Shown here: piece after piece, positions 18,057 to 28,500 of the stretch
Layout of the letters: the number at the start of each line of letters is the position of its first letter
Position numbering within the stretch: position 1 is the first letter of the stretch
Origin: Flavobacterium sp. UBA6135
Lineage (GTDB): Bacteria > Bacteroidota > Bacteroidia > Flavobacteriales > Flavobacteriaceae
Direction: 5' to 3'
Assembly: GCF_002428305.1 (NCBI RefSeq)
Contig: NZ_DIVJ01000044.1
Span: 5,883 to 69,882, forward strand
Length of the DNA: 64,000 nt
The notes under the pieces: generated by a model
The model's database searches: none
What the model saw: the letters and a program-made list of their open reading frames with translations, nothing else
Told to the model about the DNA's origin: nothing
Position numbers and translations under genes: made by a program

Positions 18057-18667
18057 TGCAATTTGATGTTTTATTGATTGGTGGCGGTGTTTCGTCGGTT
18101 TCGTGTGGTTTAGTTTTGGGTTCTGCTTTCAAAAAACCCTTTGCCGCTTCAAAAAAAATTGGCATAATTACCCACCAAAAATCATCTTCTTTACAAGATG
18201 CTTTATTCAACAATGCCTATGGTATTTCTGCCGAAAAATTAGGAGCTGATTTATTGGTTGAAACTTTAGAACAACTACAATCGCTTTATCCCCATGTTGT
18301 TCAGATTCCGAATGAAAAAGTGTTGAAAATTGAGGGAGAAAACGGCAATTTCTCTGTGATTACCAACAAATCTGTTTATCAAACCAAGCTTGTAGTTATT
18401 GGCATTGGAGCCGGAAATCCTTTTACAATTGAAGGTTTGGAAGCGTTCGTTATACCCCATCAAAAAACGATTGCTGAAAAAAATCGTATTCAATTAAAGA
18501 ATCACGATCATTTGGTGAAGGACGGCATTTATGTATGCGGCGTTTTAGCCGGATGGCGAAGTCAACTTTCCATTGCTGCCGGAAGCGGAGCTGCAGTTGC
18601 AACAGACATTTTAACGTTGTGGAACGGTGGCGTGCATGTTCATGTGCATGATAGTGTGAGAGAGTAG
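18056..18667 (+). CDS. Short NAD(P)/FAD-dependent oxidoreductase-like protein
   Basis: A 203-residue flavoprotein-like sequence. The N-terminus has a Rossmann dinucleotide motif (LLIGGGVSSVSCGLVLGSA) and the C-terminus the second FAD contact typical of thioredoxin-reductase-like enzymes (GIYVCGVLAGWRSQLSIAAGSG). It is much shorter than thioredoxin reductases (about 310) and lacks both the NADPH domain and a CxxC pair. It ends in an HVHVHDS tail, which could bind metal. Translationally coupled to the small membrane protein. The reaction is unknown. Confidence 0.75.
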   Translation: MQFDVLLIGGGVSSVSCGLVLGSAFKKPFAASKKIGIITHQKSSSLQDALFNNAYGISAEKLGADLLVETLEQLQSLYPHVVQIPNEKVLKIEGENGNFSVITNKSVYQTKLVVIGIGAGNPFTIEGLEAFVIPHQKTIAEKNRIQLKNHDHLVKDGIYVCGVLAGWRSQLSIAAGSGAAVATDILTLWNGGVHVHVHDSVRE

Positions 18668-18791
18668 TTGCGGTTTGTCAGTGTTCGGTTGTCTGTTTTA
18701 AGTCTGACTGAAAAATCATCATTTCGTTTCAAGTAAAAATGTTTTATAACATCAAAATGCCAACATCCTTACTTTGTAAGCAAACTATTTA

Positions 18792-20366
18792 CTATTTCTG
18801 TTCCAAAACCGCTTTCACCATGGCATCTTCTTTCAGAATAATTTCATAATATTTTTCGTCATCAAACAATTGTCTGGCGAACTCAGCCATCAAGTAGCGT
18901 TTCACCACCGGTTTGCTTTTACTCAATTGAACTGCTATTCCGTTTTTATTGAGATAATTTTGAAAATTAGTATAATACAAATCTGTATATTCCATTTTGA
19001 TAATGAAATTATCAAAATTTAAATTGTAAAACGCTTTTCGGTCTTTGTCTAATTCTTCAAAAACAAAATAGCTCACAATTCCGGTTTGCATCATGGCTTC
19101 CACAGCATCTTCACTATGTCTGTTTTGTAAGGGTACAAAAATATCGGGCACAATGCCGCCACCGCCATAGACCGTTCTCCCTTTTTTAGTTTTAAAGATT
19201 AGACTATCTTTAATTTTTATGCTGTCGCGTTCATACAATTCGCCACTTTCAAATCGTTTATCAAACTCGTTATAATAGTCTTCATTGCCATTTTCATAGG
19301 GTTTTTGAATAGATCTTCCTGAAGGGGTGTAATATCTTGCTACGGTTAATCGAACAACGGAACCATCGCCTAGTTCCATTTCGCGTTGCACTAAACCTTT
19401 GCCAAAAGAACGACGTCCAACGATTATTCCACGATCATTATCTTGAATAGCCCCTGCAAAAATCTCAGAAGCTGAAGCCGAATTTTCATTTAACAAAACA
19501 AAGACTTTTCCTTTTTCAAAAATTCCTTTTTTGGTAGCTTTTGTTTTATCAATACGTTCTTTTTTATTTTTTGTAAAAACAATCAATGCGTCTTCTTCCA
19601 GAAAATCGTCTGCCATTTGCACTGCTTTTTCAAGATAACCTCCGCCATTATCGCGTAAATCCACAATGACGCTTTTGGCACCCTTGGCAATTACTTTTTC
19701 GAGACCTGCTTTAAATTCTTTATAGGTAGTTTCAGAAAAACGATTGACTTTTATAAATCCGATATCGTTGGAAATCATCAAAGCCACATCTACGCTTTTT
19801 ATAGGAATCACATCGCGTTTTAATTTGACTTTAAGTTTTTTGTTTTCGCTTTTTCTAAAGATTGTGAGCGTAATATCAGAACCTACTGCTCCTTTGAGTT
19901 TTGAATACAGTGTGTCATTAGGTATTTTTTTTCCGAACAATTGGTAATTATCTGCAAACAAAATTCGGTCGCCGGGTTTAATTCCTGCTTTTTCTGAAGG
20001 CCCACCAATTAAAGGTTTTATAACCGCAACCGTATCTTTATAAACATAAAAATTTACACCAATACCCACAAAATCTCCACGCATTGATTCTGCCACAAAA
20101 GTTTGTTCGTTTTTGGAAATGTAAACAGAATGCGGGTCGAGTTTTTCTAAAATTCCGTTAACCGTTAAATCAACAATACTGTCTGTATTAACGTTATCCA
20201 CATATTCTCTTTCAATAAAATCAATAAGTCGGTTTAATTTGAATTTATGAGAGTTGGAAATCAGTGTTTCCTGTTTGCCAAAAATACTGAGCTTGCCTCC
20301 GATTAGCACACCAAAAGCAACTGCGGTAAAAAGAATTACCGGCCAATATTTTTTATCCATTTTCAT
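18792..20366 (-). CDS. S41 family C-terminal processing peptidase
   Basis: A 524-residue serine protease of the CtpA/Prc type. In order: N-terminal signal anchor (about residues 6-24), helical segment, PDZ domain (about 95-175, GPSEKAGIKPGDRIL), and the S41 catalytic domain with the nucleophile in NSASASEIF and the general-base Lys in SFGKGLVQ. Such enzymes degrade or trim periplasmic proteins. An ATG two codons in is an alternative start. It is 6 bases from the dCMP deaminase gene and ends the HupE-deaminase-protease operon. Confidence 0.92.
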   Translation of the reverse strand: MKMDKKYWPVILFTAVAFGVLIGGKLSIFGKQETLISNSHKFKLNRLIDFIEREYVDNVNTDSIVDLTVNGILEKLDPHSVYISKNEQTFVAESMRGDFVGIGVNFYVYKDTVAVIKPLIGGPSEKAGIKPGDRILFADNYQLFGKKIPNDTLYSKLKGAVGSDITLTIFRKSENKKLKVKLKRDVIPIKSVDVALMISNDIGFIKVNRFSETTYKEFKAGLEKVIAKGAKSVIVDLRDNGGGYLEKAVQMADDFLEEDALIVFTKNKKERIDKTKATKKGIFEKGKVFVLLNENSASASEIFAGAIQDNDRGIIVGRRSFGKGLVQREMELGDGSVVRLTVARYYTPSGRSIQKPYENGNEDYYNEFDKRFESGELYERDSIKIKDSLIFKTKKGRTVYGGGGIVPDIFVPLQNRHSEDAVEAMMQTGIVSYFVFEELDKDRKAFYNLNFDNFIIKMEYTDLYYTNFQNYLNKNGIAVQLSKSKPVVKRYLMAEFARQLFDDEKYYEIILKEDAMVKAVLEQK

Positions 20367-20372
20367 TTAACA

Positions 20373-20801
20373 CTATTCTAAATCATCTATTAATTCTACC
20401 TCAACACCCGCTTTTTTTAAGAATTCAATTCCGCTATCGTCTTTGTATCCTTCAAAATAAACCACTCGTGTAATTCCTGATTGATGAATCAATTTACTAC
20501 ATTCTTTACATGGCGAAAGGGTGATGTATAACGTTGCTCCTTCACAAGATTGTGTGGAACCGGCAACTTTAAGAATGGCATTTGCTTCCGCATGCAACAC
20601 ATACCATTTCGTAATTCCTTCCTCATCTTCGCAACAATTTTCAAAACCGGAAGGCGTTCCGTTGTAACCATCAGAAATGATCATACGGTCTTTAACAATA
20701 ATCGCTCCAACTTGCTTTCGTTTGCAATAAGAAAGTCGGCTCCACTCTTTCGCTATACGAAGGTAGGCTTTATCATATTTAGTGCGTTTCTTTTTATTCA
20801 T
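20373..20801 (-). CDS. dCMP deaminase family protein
   Basis: A 142-residue zinc deaminase: HAEANAILK (His ligand and catalytic Glu) near residue 71 and SPCKECSKLI near residue 98 (two Cys ligands). The N-terminal RIAKEWSRLSYCKRKQVGAIIV block and the GTPSGFENCCE segment are typical of ComEB-type deoxycytidylate deaminases, which make dUMP for thymidylate synthesis. The middle gene of a three-gene operon with no functional tie I can see to its neighbours. Confidence 0.9.
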   Translation of the reverse strand: MNKKKRTKYDKAYLRIAKEWSRLSYCKRKQVGAIIVKDRMIISDGYNGTPSGFENCCEDEEGITKWYVLHAEANAILKVAGSTQSCEGATLYITLSPCKECSKLIHQSGITRVVYFEGYKDDSGIEFLKKAGVEVELIDDLE

Positions 20802-20826
20802 TTTTTAACAACCAATTATAAGACAT

Positions 20827-21420
20827 TTATCTGTTCCAAATAGGGCTTTCAATTATCATAGGAATCACAACACCAATGACAAAGGCTGTGGCAACCAAAG
20901 TCCAATCTCTTTTTGAAAATCGAAAGAACGTTTGCACTACAAAAGATACAATCAACACTAAGAAAACCACTATAAGTTGAGCGGCTTCTATTCCCAGAGC
21001 AAATTGAAGTAACGGAACTAGTTTTGAAGAGGCATCACCGGGAACAATTGATTTAAAGTAATTTGAAAACCCTAATCCGTGAATGATTCCGAAGAAAAGC
21101 GTAATGAATGCCACAACGCTTATACTCTCTTTTTTGCCTGATTTTCCGGCGGTAAACAGGTGAAAAAAAGCAGTAATCAAGATTGTTATTGGAATAAGAA
21201 ATTCAACCAAAGATTCTTTAATTAAAACAATTTCATAAACCGAAAGCAGTAATGACAAGGTATGACCAATAGTAAAAAGTGTTACCAAAATTAATACCCT
21301 TTTCCAATCTTTAAAAGAATAAGGCACCGTTAAAGCGATTAAAAAAAGTACATGATCATACGCATGAATATCCAAAACATGCTTCAATCCGACTGTAAAA
21401 TAAACCCAGAATTCAGACAT
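20827..21420 (-). CDS. HupE/UreJ family membrane protein
   Basis: A 197-residue protein with about six hydrophobic segments. Family marks: GLKHVLDIHAYDHVLFLIAL near the N-terminus, with conserved His and Asp, FTIGHTLSLLLS in the third segment and FGIIHGLGFSNYF in the middle. HupE/UreJ relatives are thought to carry nickel or cobalt, but the flavobacterial members have no shown substrate. First gene of the operon; a -7 element lies 29-36 bases upstream. Confidence 0.82.
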   Translation of the reverse strand: MSEFWVYFTVGLKHVLDIHAYDHVLFLIALTVPYSFKDWKRVLILVTLFTIGHTLSLLLSVYEIVLIKESLVEFLIPITILITAFFHLFTAGKSGKKESISVVAFITLFFGIIHGLGFSNYFKSIVPGDASSKLVPLLQFALGIEAAQLIVVFLVLIVSFVVQTFFRFSKRDWTLVATAFVIGVVIPMIIESPIWNR

Positions 21421-21448
21421 AACTACAGATTTAATAATTTGAGGCCCT

Positions 21449-21456
21449 CAAACTTA
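21449..21456 (-). promoter_or_regulatory. -7 promoter element (TAAGTTTG)
   Basis: Minus-strand TAAGTTTG matches TAnnTTTG, 28 bases before the HupE-like start at 21420. Confidence 0.5.
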
Positions 21457-21530
21457 CGATTTATTTCGAAAAAAGTAAGTTTTACCAATTAAAAGCTTGT
21501 GAAAAATTATTTAGAAAAAAGAATTAGAAT

Positions 21531-21538
21531 TATATTTG
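21531..21538 (+). promoter_or_regulatory. -7 promoter element (TATATTTG)
   Basis: TATATTTG matches TAnnTTTG, 25 bases before the ATG at 21564. Confidence 0.55.
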
Positions 21539-21563
21539 CACTACCAATAATTAACAAAAAAGT

Positions 21564-21995
21564 ATGTCAATTTCAGATTTATTTGATAGTGGTTTTAAAA
21601 ACCGAAACAAGGGTCACTTTTCAGCAATTGTAAGAGTAGCTTTAAGCGATGGTGAGATTACACCTGAAGAAAAAGAATTTATAGATCGATTGGCTCGAAA
21701 TTTAGAAATTTCGAAAGATGAGTACGAAGAAATCATGGAAAACCCCATGAAATATCCGATTAATCCGCCATATTTATACATTCATCGATTGGAGCGTTTG
21801 TATGATTTAGCCCGAATGGTTTATGCAGATCATGTTTTGGGACCCAAACAAAAAGAAATTTTAACTAAATTTTCGTTGGCTTTAGGCTTTACGCCAAGTA
21901 ATGTGAATTATATTGTTGACAAAGCCTTGTCGTTGCTAGTTTTAAATGTAGATTTAGACACCTTTATTTTTGAAATGCAACACATGAATAAATAA
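21564..21995 (+). CDS. TerB-like (tellurite-resistance/DjlA N-domain family) protein
   Basis: A 143-residue all-helical protein. The segment IVRVALSDGEITPEEKEFI near residue 21 and LYDLARMVYADHVLGPKQ near residue 80 are the two acidic-loop helices of the TerB fold, which may bind metal ions. TerB proteins occur in stress and membrane-linked modules, but this one stands alone between its own promoter and terminator, so no specific role can be given. Confidence 0.75.
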   Translation: MSISDLFDSGFKNRNKGHFSAIVRVALSDGEITPEEKEFIDRLARNLEISKDEYEEIMENPMKYPINPPYLYIHRLERLYDLARMVYADHVLGPKQKEILTKFSLALGFTPSNVNYIVDKALSLLVLNVDLDTFIFEMQHMNK

Positions 21996-21998
21996 ATA

Positions 21999-22026
21999 AA
22001 AGCCCTGAAATTCAGGGCTTTTTTTA
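21999..22026 (+). terminator. Rho-independent terminator of the TerB-like gene
   Basis: AGCCCTG and CAGGGCT arms (7 bp plus an A-T-rich extension) with a 5-nt loop, followed by seven T; 5 bases after the stop. Confidence 0.9.
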
Positions 22027-22155
22027 TGATTTCTTACGTTGTGTTTTCTTTGACTTCTTTGATTTTAACATGAAAAAACAAAATCAGCTACTTATTTTTT
22101 GTACTTTTATTTAACTATTTATAATTCAAACAGTTATTAACTAAATTTTTGACTT

Positions 22156-22437
22156 ATGAAAACCATAAATAAACTACTGAAATTTGTGTTGCTTTTTTGT
22201 TTCCTCTCTGTTTCATTTCTTCATTCATCTTGTTCAAGTGATGACAAAAAAAAGGTTGAAATTTGCAACAACGGCATTGATGATGATGGCGATGGTTTTA
22301 TAGATTGCGATGATTTTGATTGTAATGAAAGTCCGTTTTGTGCTGTTGAAATTTGCAACAATGGCATTGACGACGACGGTGATGGTTTTATTGATTGCGA
22401 CGATTTTGATTGCAACGATTTCCCCGGATGTGATTAA
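22156..22437 (+). CDS. Small lipoprotein with two tandem MopE-like Asp-rich repeats
   Basis: A 93-residue lipoprotein: signal segment at residues 8-24 and lipobox ending HSSC at about residue 26. The mature part is two near-identical units of about 30 residues, each EICNNGIDDDGDGFIDC followed by DDFDCN and a short linker ending in Cys. This pattern resembles MopE/PF11617-type putative metal-binding repeats and calcium-binding Asp loops, with paired Cys for disulphides. The repeat is also visible in DNA (90-base period, mostly synonymous differences). Metal binding is inferred. Confidence 0.75.
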   Translation: MKTINKLLKFVLLFCFLSVSFLHSSCSSDDKKKVEICNNGIDDDGDGFIDCDDFDCNESPFCAVEICNNGIDDDGDGFIDCDDFDCNDFPGCD

Positions 22438-22482
22438 TCAGAGCCATTCCGTAATCATTTAATTCTTTTACAAAACAAATAA

Positions 22483-22502
22483 AGTCTTGAAAAATCAAGA
22501 CT
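22483..22502 (-). terminator. Hairpin between convergent genes, probable fbp terminator
   Basis: Perfect 8-bp stem AGTCTTGA/TCAAGACT with an A4 loop. On the minus strand TTTATTTG follows, a weak T tract, so it more likely serves fbp than the lipoprotein. Confidence 0.55.
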
Positions 22503-22533
22503 CCATTGTTGTGTTTATAATTTTCTGAATTAA

Positions 22534-23541
22534 TTACTTATAATTTGCCATAAATTCTTCTGCCTTTTCTACCATTTTTTTACTCCCACAAAAGAATGGA
22601 GCTCTTTCATGTAGTTCTTTTGGTTGAATTTCCATAATTCTGTTGTAACCATCAGACGCTTTACCACCCGCTTGTTCTGCAATAAAAGCCATAGGATTGC
22701 ACTCATAAAGCAAACGTAACTTCCCGTTTGGGGCTTTTGAACTGGTTGGATAAATATAAATTCCTCCTTTTATCATGTTTCTGTGAAAATCAGAAACCAA
22801 ACTACCAATATATCTTGATGTATAAGGCCTGTCATCTTCTTCCGATTGACAATATTTGATATAATCTTTCACCCCTTGTGGAAAATGCACATAATTTCCT
22901 TCGTTAATGGAATATATGTTTCCTGTTTCCGAATATTTCATGTTGGGATGCGATAAATAAAATGCACCAATAGCGGGGTTTAAGGTGAATCCGTTAACGC
23001 CATGTCCTGTTGTATATACCAACATTGTAGATGTTCCATAAATCACATAACCTGCTGCAACTTGATTGATGCCGGGTTGCAGGAAATCTTCGGAAGTTGC
23101 CGGCGAACCAATTGGTGTGATTCGTCTGTAAACCGAAAAAATAGTGCCCACAGAAACATTCACATCAATATTTGAAGAACCATCTAGCGGATCCATTAAA
23201 ACTACATATTTATTATTGTGTCCTTTATCGCTTCCTGCAACGGTAATGAATTCGTCATTTTCTTCTGAAGCAATTCCACACACAATTTCACGATTGATTA
23301 GCGTTTGAATAAACACTTCGTTAGCATAAACATCCAATTTTTGTTGGTCTTCACCCTGAATGTTTTGTTCTCCGGCTGCCCCAACAATGTCCACCAAACC
23401 GGCTTTATTCACTTTATAATTAACCACTTTGGCAGCTAATCGAATAGAATTAATGATTCTGGAAAGTTCTCCGGTTGAATATTGAAACTCTTCTTGCTTT
23501 TCGATGATAAACTCACCTAAGGTTTTGTTGCGTTCTTCCAT
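22534..23541 (-). CDS. fbp: Class I fructose-1,6-bisphosphatase
   Basis: A 335-residue FBPase I of gluconeogenesis. Visible: the metal and substrate motif [19 protein letters not shown] at about residue 117, the upstream SEE metal ligands (IASEENDE), and the C-terminal [21 protein letters not shown] block that binds the sugar phosphate. The length matches the family. It is monocistronic, convergent with the MopE-like lipoprotein and divergent from the GNAT gene. Confidence 0.96.
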   Translation of the reverse strand: MEERNKTLGEFIIEKQEEFQYSTGELSRIINSIRLAAKVVNYKVNKAGLVDIVGAAGEQNIQGEDQQKLDVYANEVFIQTLINREIVCGIASEENDEFITVAGSDKGHNNKYVVLMDPLDGSSNIDVNVSVGTIFSVYRRITPIGSPATSEDFLQPGINQVAAGYVIYGTSTMLVYTTGHGVNGFTLNPAIGAFYLSHPNMKYSETGNIYSINEGNYVHFPQGVKDYIKYCQSEEDDRPYTSRYIGSLVSDFHRNMIKGGIYIYPTSSKAPNGKLRLLYECNPMAFIAEQAGGKASDGYNRIMEIQPKELHERAPFFCGSKKMVEKAEEFMANYK

Positions 23542-23631
23542 TACGAAATCGATGTAGTTGTGTTAGTGGCACAAATATCGATATTTTTGTGATACCTATG
23601 AAAATATTATTCAAATCAATTTTTAGAATTG

Positions 23632-23639
23632 TAATTTTG
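23632..23639 (+). promoter_or_regulatory. -7 promoter element (TAATTTTG)
   Basis: TAATTTTG matches TAnnTTTG, 21 bases before the GTG start of the GNAT gene. Confidence 0.5.
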
Positions 23640-23660
23640 TTTCCTTAAAAAAAATATAGC

Positions 23661-24140
23661 GTGCAAATTAGAAAAGCAGTTCCTGAAGACATGCCGGCCG
23701 TTTTAGAACTAATAAACGAGTTGGCCATTTTTGAAAAAGAACCTGAGGCAGTGGTAGTCACCGTTGCGGATTTGGTTCGTGATGGTTTTGGAGAGCAACC
23801 TCTTTTTCATGTTTTTGTTGCAGAAAACCAAACAGAGATTATTGGAATGGCCCTTTATTATTATCGTTTTTCCACTTGGAAAGGCAAAACTATTCACTTG
23901 GAAGACTTGATTGTTAAAGAAAGTCAACGAGGAACCGGAGCCGGATTTGCATTATATACTGAGATAATTAAACAAGGAAAAAAAGACAACGTTAGAAGAA
24001 TTGAGTGGAATGTTCTGGATTGGAATACGCCTGCTATTGATTTTTACATCAAATCGGGTGCAAAAGTACTTGAAGATTGGCGTGTAGTTCAAATGGATGA
24101 ACAAGGAATTACTTCATTTTTAGAAAAAATCAGCAATTAA
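23661..24140 (+). CDS. GNAT family N-acetyltransferase
   Basis: A 159-residue acetyl-CoA-dependent acyltransferase starting at GTG (no upstream ATG fits). The N-terminus IRKAVPEDMPAVLELINELA is GNAT beta1-alpha1; the acetyl-CoA pyrophosphate loop is SQRGTGAG near residue 94; the C-terminal NTPAIDFYIKSGAKV block is typical of diamine N-acetyltransferase-like members. The natural acceptor is unknown. Six bases separate it from the aspartate kinase gene, so the two are cotranscribed. Confidence 0.87.
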   Translation: MQIRKAVPEDMPAVLELINELAIFEKEPEAVVVTVADLVRDGFGEQPLFHVFVAENQTEIIGMALYYYRFSTWKGKTIHLEDLIVKESQRGTGAGFALYTEIIKQGKKDNVRRIEWNVLDWNTPAIDFYIKSGAKVLEDWRVVQMDEQGITSFLEKISN

Positions 24141-24146
24141 AAATTT

Positions 24147-25400
24147 ATGAAACTATTCAAATTTGGTGGAGCATCCGTAAAAGATGCTAATGGCATTAAA
24201 AATGTTTTTGATGTTTTGCAAAAAGTGGGTTATGAAAATGTTTTGGTTATAATATCTGCAATGGGAAAAACCACCAATGCGTTGGAAGTAGTTATTAAAA
24301 ACTATTTTGAAAAATCAGAGGAACTACAAGAATCCATTCAGGAAGTAAAAAAATACCATTTACAGATTATAATGGAACTTTTTGAAGACGATAAAAACCC
24401 TGTTTTCAAAGCGGTAAATCAGCACTTTGAAGACATGGACTATTTTTTAAGTCATAACAAATCCCCTAATTATAATTTTGTTTACGATCAAATTGTAAGT
24501 TATGGTGAATTGATTTCTACCACAATAGTTAGTCATTATTTCAACTCGTGTGGTTTAAAAAACAATTGGTTGGATGTTCGAAATTTCATAAAAACCGATA
24601 CCACCTATCGTGATGCTACGGTTGATTGGGATCAAACTTTAGAATTGATTTCTAAAAATGTAAAACGCAAAACACTAAACATCACACAAGGATTTTTAGG
24701 TGCCGATCCCAACAATTTTACTACCACATTAGGTAGAGAAGGCTCTGATTACACGGCTGCCATTTTTGCTTATTGTCTCAATGCAGAAAGTGTTACCATT
24801 TGGAAAGATGTTCCAGGCGTTTTAAATGCCGATCCGAGGTATTTTGAAAATGCCATTTTGTTAAATCAAATTTCGTATCGAGAAGCTATTGAGTTGGCTT
24901 TTTATGGAGCTACTGTCATTCACCCAAAAACGTTGCAACCGTTACAGCGTAAAGAGATTCCATTATTTGTAAAATCGTTTTTAAACCCATTACTTCCAGG
25001 AACCAGCGTTTCAAAAGGAGCCGATTTGGTGCCGCAAACGCCTTGTTTTATTGTGAAAAAAAATCAGTTGTTGATTTCATTATCTTCAATTGACTTTTCA
25101 TTCATCATGGAAGAACACATCAGTGAAATTTTCCGATTGTTTCATGAATATCAAATAAAAGTGAGTTTAATTCAAAATTCAGCCATTAGTTTTTCTGTAT
25201 GTGTTGAAGATAAATTCAATCACTTTAATGAATTAAAAAGCTTGTTGTCAAAACGATTTCAAATTAGCTGGCATGAAAATGTATCGTTGTTTACCATTCG
25301 TCATTTTAATGAAAATGCCATAAAGATTGTAGAAACTGACAAAACCGTTTTAGTAAAACAAATTTTGGGCGATACGATTCAGATTGTAACGAAGGAGTAA
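24147..25400 (+). CDS. Aspartate kinase
   Basis: A 417-residue monofunctional aspartokinase that phosphorylates aspartate, the entry to Lys, Thr, Met and diaminopimelate synthesis. Motifs: KFGGASV at the N-terminus, ISAMGKTTNAL, the TLGREGSDYTAA substrate block near residue 193, and WKDVPGVLNADPR. A shortened regulatory region with ACT-like strands follows from about residue 300, so feedback control is possible. The second gene of a pair with the GNAT. Confidence 0.93.
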   Translation: MKLFKFGGASVKDANGIKNVFDVLQKVGYENVLVIISAMGKTTNALEVVIKNYFEKSEELQESIQEVKKYHLQIIMELFEDDKNPVFKAVNQHFEDMDYFLSHNKSPNYNFVYDQIVSYGELISTTIVSHYFNSCGLKNNWLDVRNFIKTDTTYRDATVDWDQTLELISKNVKRKTLNITQGFLGADPNNFTTTLGREGSDYTAAIFAYCLNAESVTIWKDVPGVLNADPRYFENAILLNQISYREAIELAFYGATVIHPKTLQPLQRKEIPLFVKSFLNPLLPGTSVSKGADLVPQTPCFIVKKNQLLISLSSIDFSFIMEEHISEIFRLFHEYQIKVSLIQNSAISFSVCVEDKFNHFNELKSLLSKRFQISWHENVSLFTIRHFNENAIKIVETDKTVLVKQILGDTIQIVTKE

Positions 25401-25477
25401 GTTGAATTTTTAGATTTTTGGAATATTTGATTTTTCAATCAAACACGCTTACTTTCCTAAATTCCAACAATAAATAC

Positions 25478-25485
25478 TACTTTTG
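25478..25485 (+). promoter_or_regulatory. -7 promoter element (TACTTTTG)
   Basis: TACTTTTG matches TAnnTTTG, 22 bases before the ATG at 25508. Confidence 0.5.
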
Positions 25486-25507
25486 AGGTTTTGGAGTTAT
25501 AGTATTT

Positions 25508-28500
25508 ATGTTGAAAAAATGTGTTTTAGGGCTACTTTTACTACTGATTTCAAGTCTTTCGGCTCAGGAAAGCGAAACGCCGTATCAATCAAAAAAAGTT
25601 GTAGCATCAAAAGACACCATTTCACTTGAAAAAGTGAGCATCAACAAAGCTTTTTTTAAAATTTTTGACTCTAATGGTGTTGAAATTGACACTTCGTATT
25701 ATGTAACAAATTTTCAAAAAGGCACTTTGCTTTTTAAAAAGGAGTTTAACAACAGTGACACACTAACGGTTCGCTATCTTAAATTTCCCGATTATCTAAC
25801 CAAAACTTACAGTGTTTTTGACGAAATTCAAATAGTTCCCAATCAAACAGGATATGGTGATTTGTATCGTTTTTCAAAAGATCCAAAAAAAATAAACACC
25901 CCATTTAGCGGTTTAACTACTTCAGGAAGTATAACCCGAGGTTTGACCGTTGGAAACAATCAAAATGCGGTTGTAAATTCAAATTTAGACCTTCAAATTA
26001 GTGGAAAAATTTCCAATGATGTTAGCATTAGAGCATCCATTCAAGACAGTAATATTCCACTTCAGGAAGGCGGTTACTCTCAGAAATTAGATGAGTTTGA
26101 TCAGATTTTCATTGAATTATATGCTAAAAATTGGAAAATTCGAGCCGGTGATTTGTTCTTAGAAAACCGACAGTCTCGTTTTTTAAATTTCAATAAAAAA
26201 GTACAAGGAATTGCCACTGATTTTAGTTTTGGAACTCCTGAAAAACGAACTACCGTTACTGCATCAGCAGCATTAGTTCGCGGTCAATATGCCAAAAGCA
26301 ACTTTATTGGTCAAGAAGGCAATCAAGGTCCGTATAAATTACGAGGGAACAATGGCGAACTTTATGTACTGGTTATTTCAGGTTCAGAACGTGTTTATGT
26401 GAACGGTTTGTTGCTGCAACGCGGTGAAAACAATCAGTATATTATCGATTATAACGCGGGTGAAATTATTTTTACATCGTTGTATCCCATCACTTCCGAA
26501 ATGCGAATCACCATTGAATACCAATATGCAGAACGAAGTTATACCCGATTGATTACTTATGGCGGCGTTACTCATGAGCAAAAAAAGTGGCAAATTGGTG
26601 GTTATGTCTATTCTGAAAATGACATAAAAAACCAACCACTTCAACAAAATCTCTCACCAGAACAAGTGGAAGTTTTAAAAAATGCCGGTGACGACATCAA
26701 TTTAATGAATGCCCCATCTGCTTATTTAGACAGTTTTTCGGAGAATAAAATTTTGTATAAAAAAACATTTATAAACGATGTTGAAGTTTTTGAATTTTCA
26801 AATAACCCGGAGGACGAATTATACAACGTGCGATTTAGTTTGGTTGGCAATAATAATGGGAATTATATCTTGACCAACAGCCAAGCCATTGGCAGGATTT
26901 ATGAATATGTTGCCCCAATAGCCGGAATTCCGCAAGGAAATTACGAGCCCATTATTCGATTAGTGGCTCCAACTAAAATTCAAATTGCCACGCTGTTAGG
27001 AAAATTTTCGCCCAACGAAAAAACCGTTGTTGATTTTGAATTGGGAATAAGCAATAATGACAAAAATTTGTTTTCAAACATAGACGACGGAAACAACCAA
27101 GGAATTGCCGGAAGAATTAACGCAAGACAACGTTTATTTACAGGAAAATGGACATTGGATGCTTTGGCAAATTACCAATTTGTGCAAAAAGATTTTCAAA
27201 CCATTGAACGATTATTTACCATTGAATTTGATCGCGATTGGAGTTTGAACAATCCAATGGGCAATCAGAGTTTATTAATTTCAGGTTTAGAATTGCGAAA
27301 TGCAGAAAAAGGATTTGTTCGCTATCAATTGGAAAAATTAAATTTTTCTGAAAGCTTTTCCGGTAACCGACATTTGGTGGAAGGAATTTATAAAGATAAA
27401 AACTGGAGCCTTCAAAATCAGGGTAGTTTTATGAAAAGTGACAGTGATGTGGCCGATTCCAAATTTTTAAGAAACCAAACACAAGTCCGCTATCATTTTG
27501 ATAAAAATTGGGTAGGCACAAGTTATAGAATGGAAGATGTTTCAGAAAAAATTAAGGCCACCAACACCTTTTCACCATTAAGTCAACGTTTTAACGAATA
27601 TGGTGTTTTTGCCGGAAGAGGCGACAGTACGAAAGTTTTTGTTGAAATTGGCTACTTACATCGAGTTAATGACAGTTTACAAAACGGATCGATAGAACGA
27701 GTAAACAAGTCCAATTCCTATTATATCAAATCCAAATTGATTCAAAATGACAAAAGTGATTTAAGCTTGTTTGTCAACTATCGAAATTTAAAATATATCG
27801 ATACTTCGCGTCCTGATGAAACTTCGTTAAATTCTCGCTTGCTTTATAACGATCGCTTTTTTAATCAATTGGTACAAATTACTTCGGCTTTTGAAACCAG
27901 TTCCGGAACCATTGCAGAGCAAGAGTTTACCTATGTTGAAGTAGAACCCGGTTTAGGGATTTATACCTGGATTGATTACAACGGTAACGGTATTCAAGAA
28001 TTAGAAGAGTTTGAAGTAGCTCCATTTCCGGATCAAGCCCGTTATATTCGAGTTTTTCTGCCCAATCAGGTTTTTGTACCCACTCATCAAAACAAATTTT
28101 CGCAATCGGTGACTTTAAATCCGATACAATGGCAAAACGAAAAAGGAATTAAAAAGTTGGCTTCCTATTTTTATAACCAAACCTCCTTTTTAGTAGATCG
28201 GAAAATCAGAAGATCGGAAAACAATTTTGATTTGAATCCGTTTTCTAATGACGCCACTGATTTGTTAGGGTTGAATGCTTCGTTTAGAAACAGTTTGTTT
28301 TACAACCGTGGAAAACAAAAGCATTCTTTAACCTATACTTATATAAACAATCGTGCAAAAAATTTACTTTCTTCCGGTTCACAAGAAGTTAAAAACAGTT
28401 CGCATCAAATGCAATATGCCCATCTTTTTCAAAAAACATGGCTTTTATCTTTCTTAGGAAAAACAGTTGTTTCTGAAAGCGAATCTGAAAATTTTGAAAT

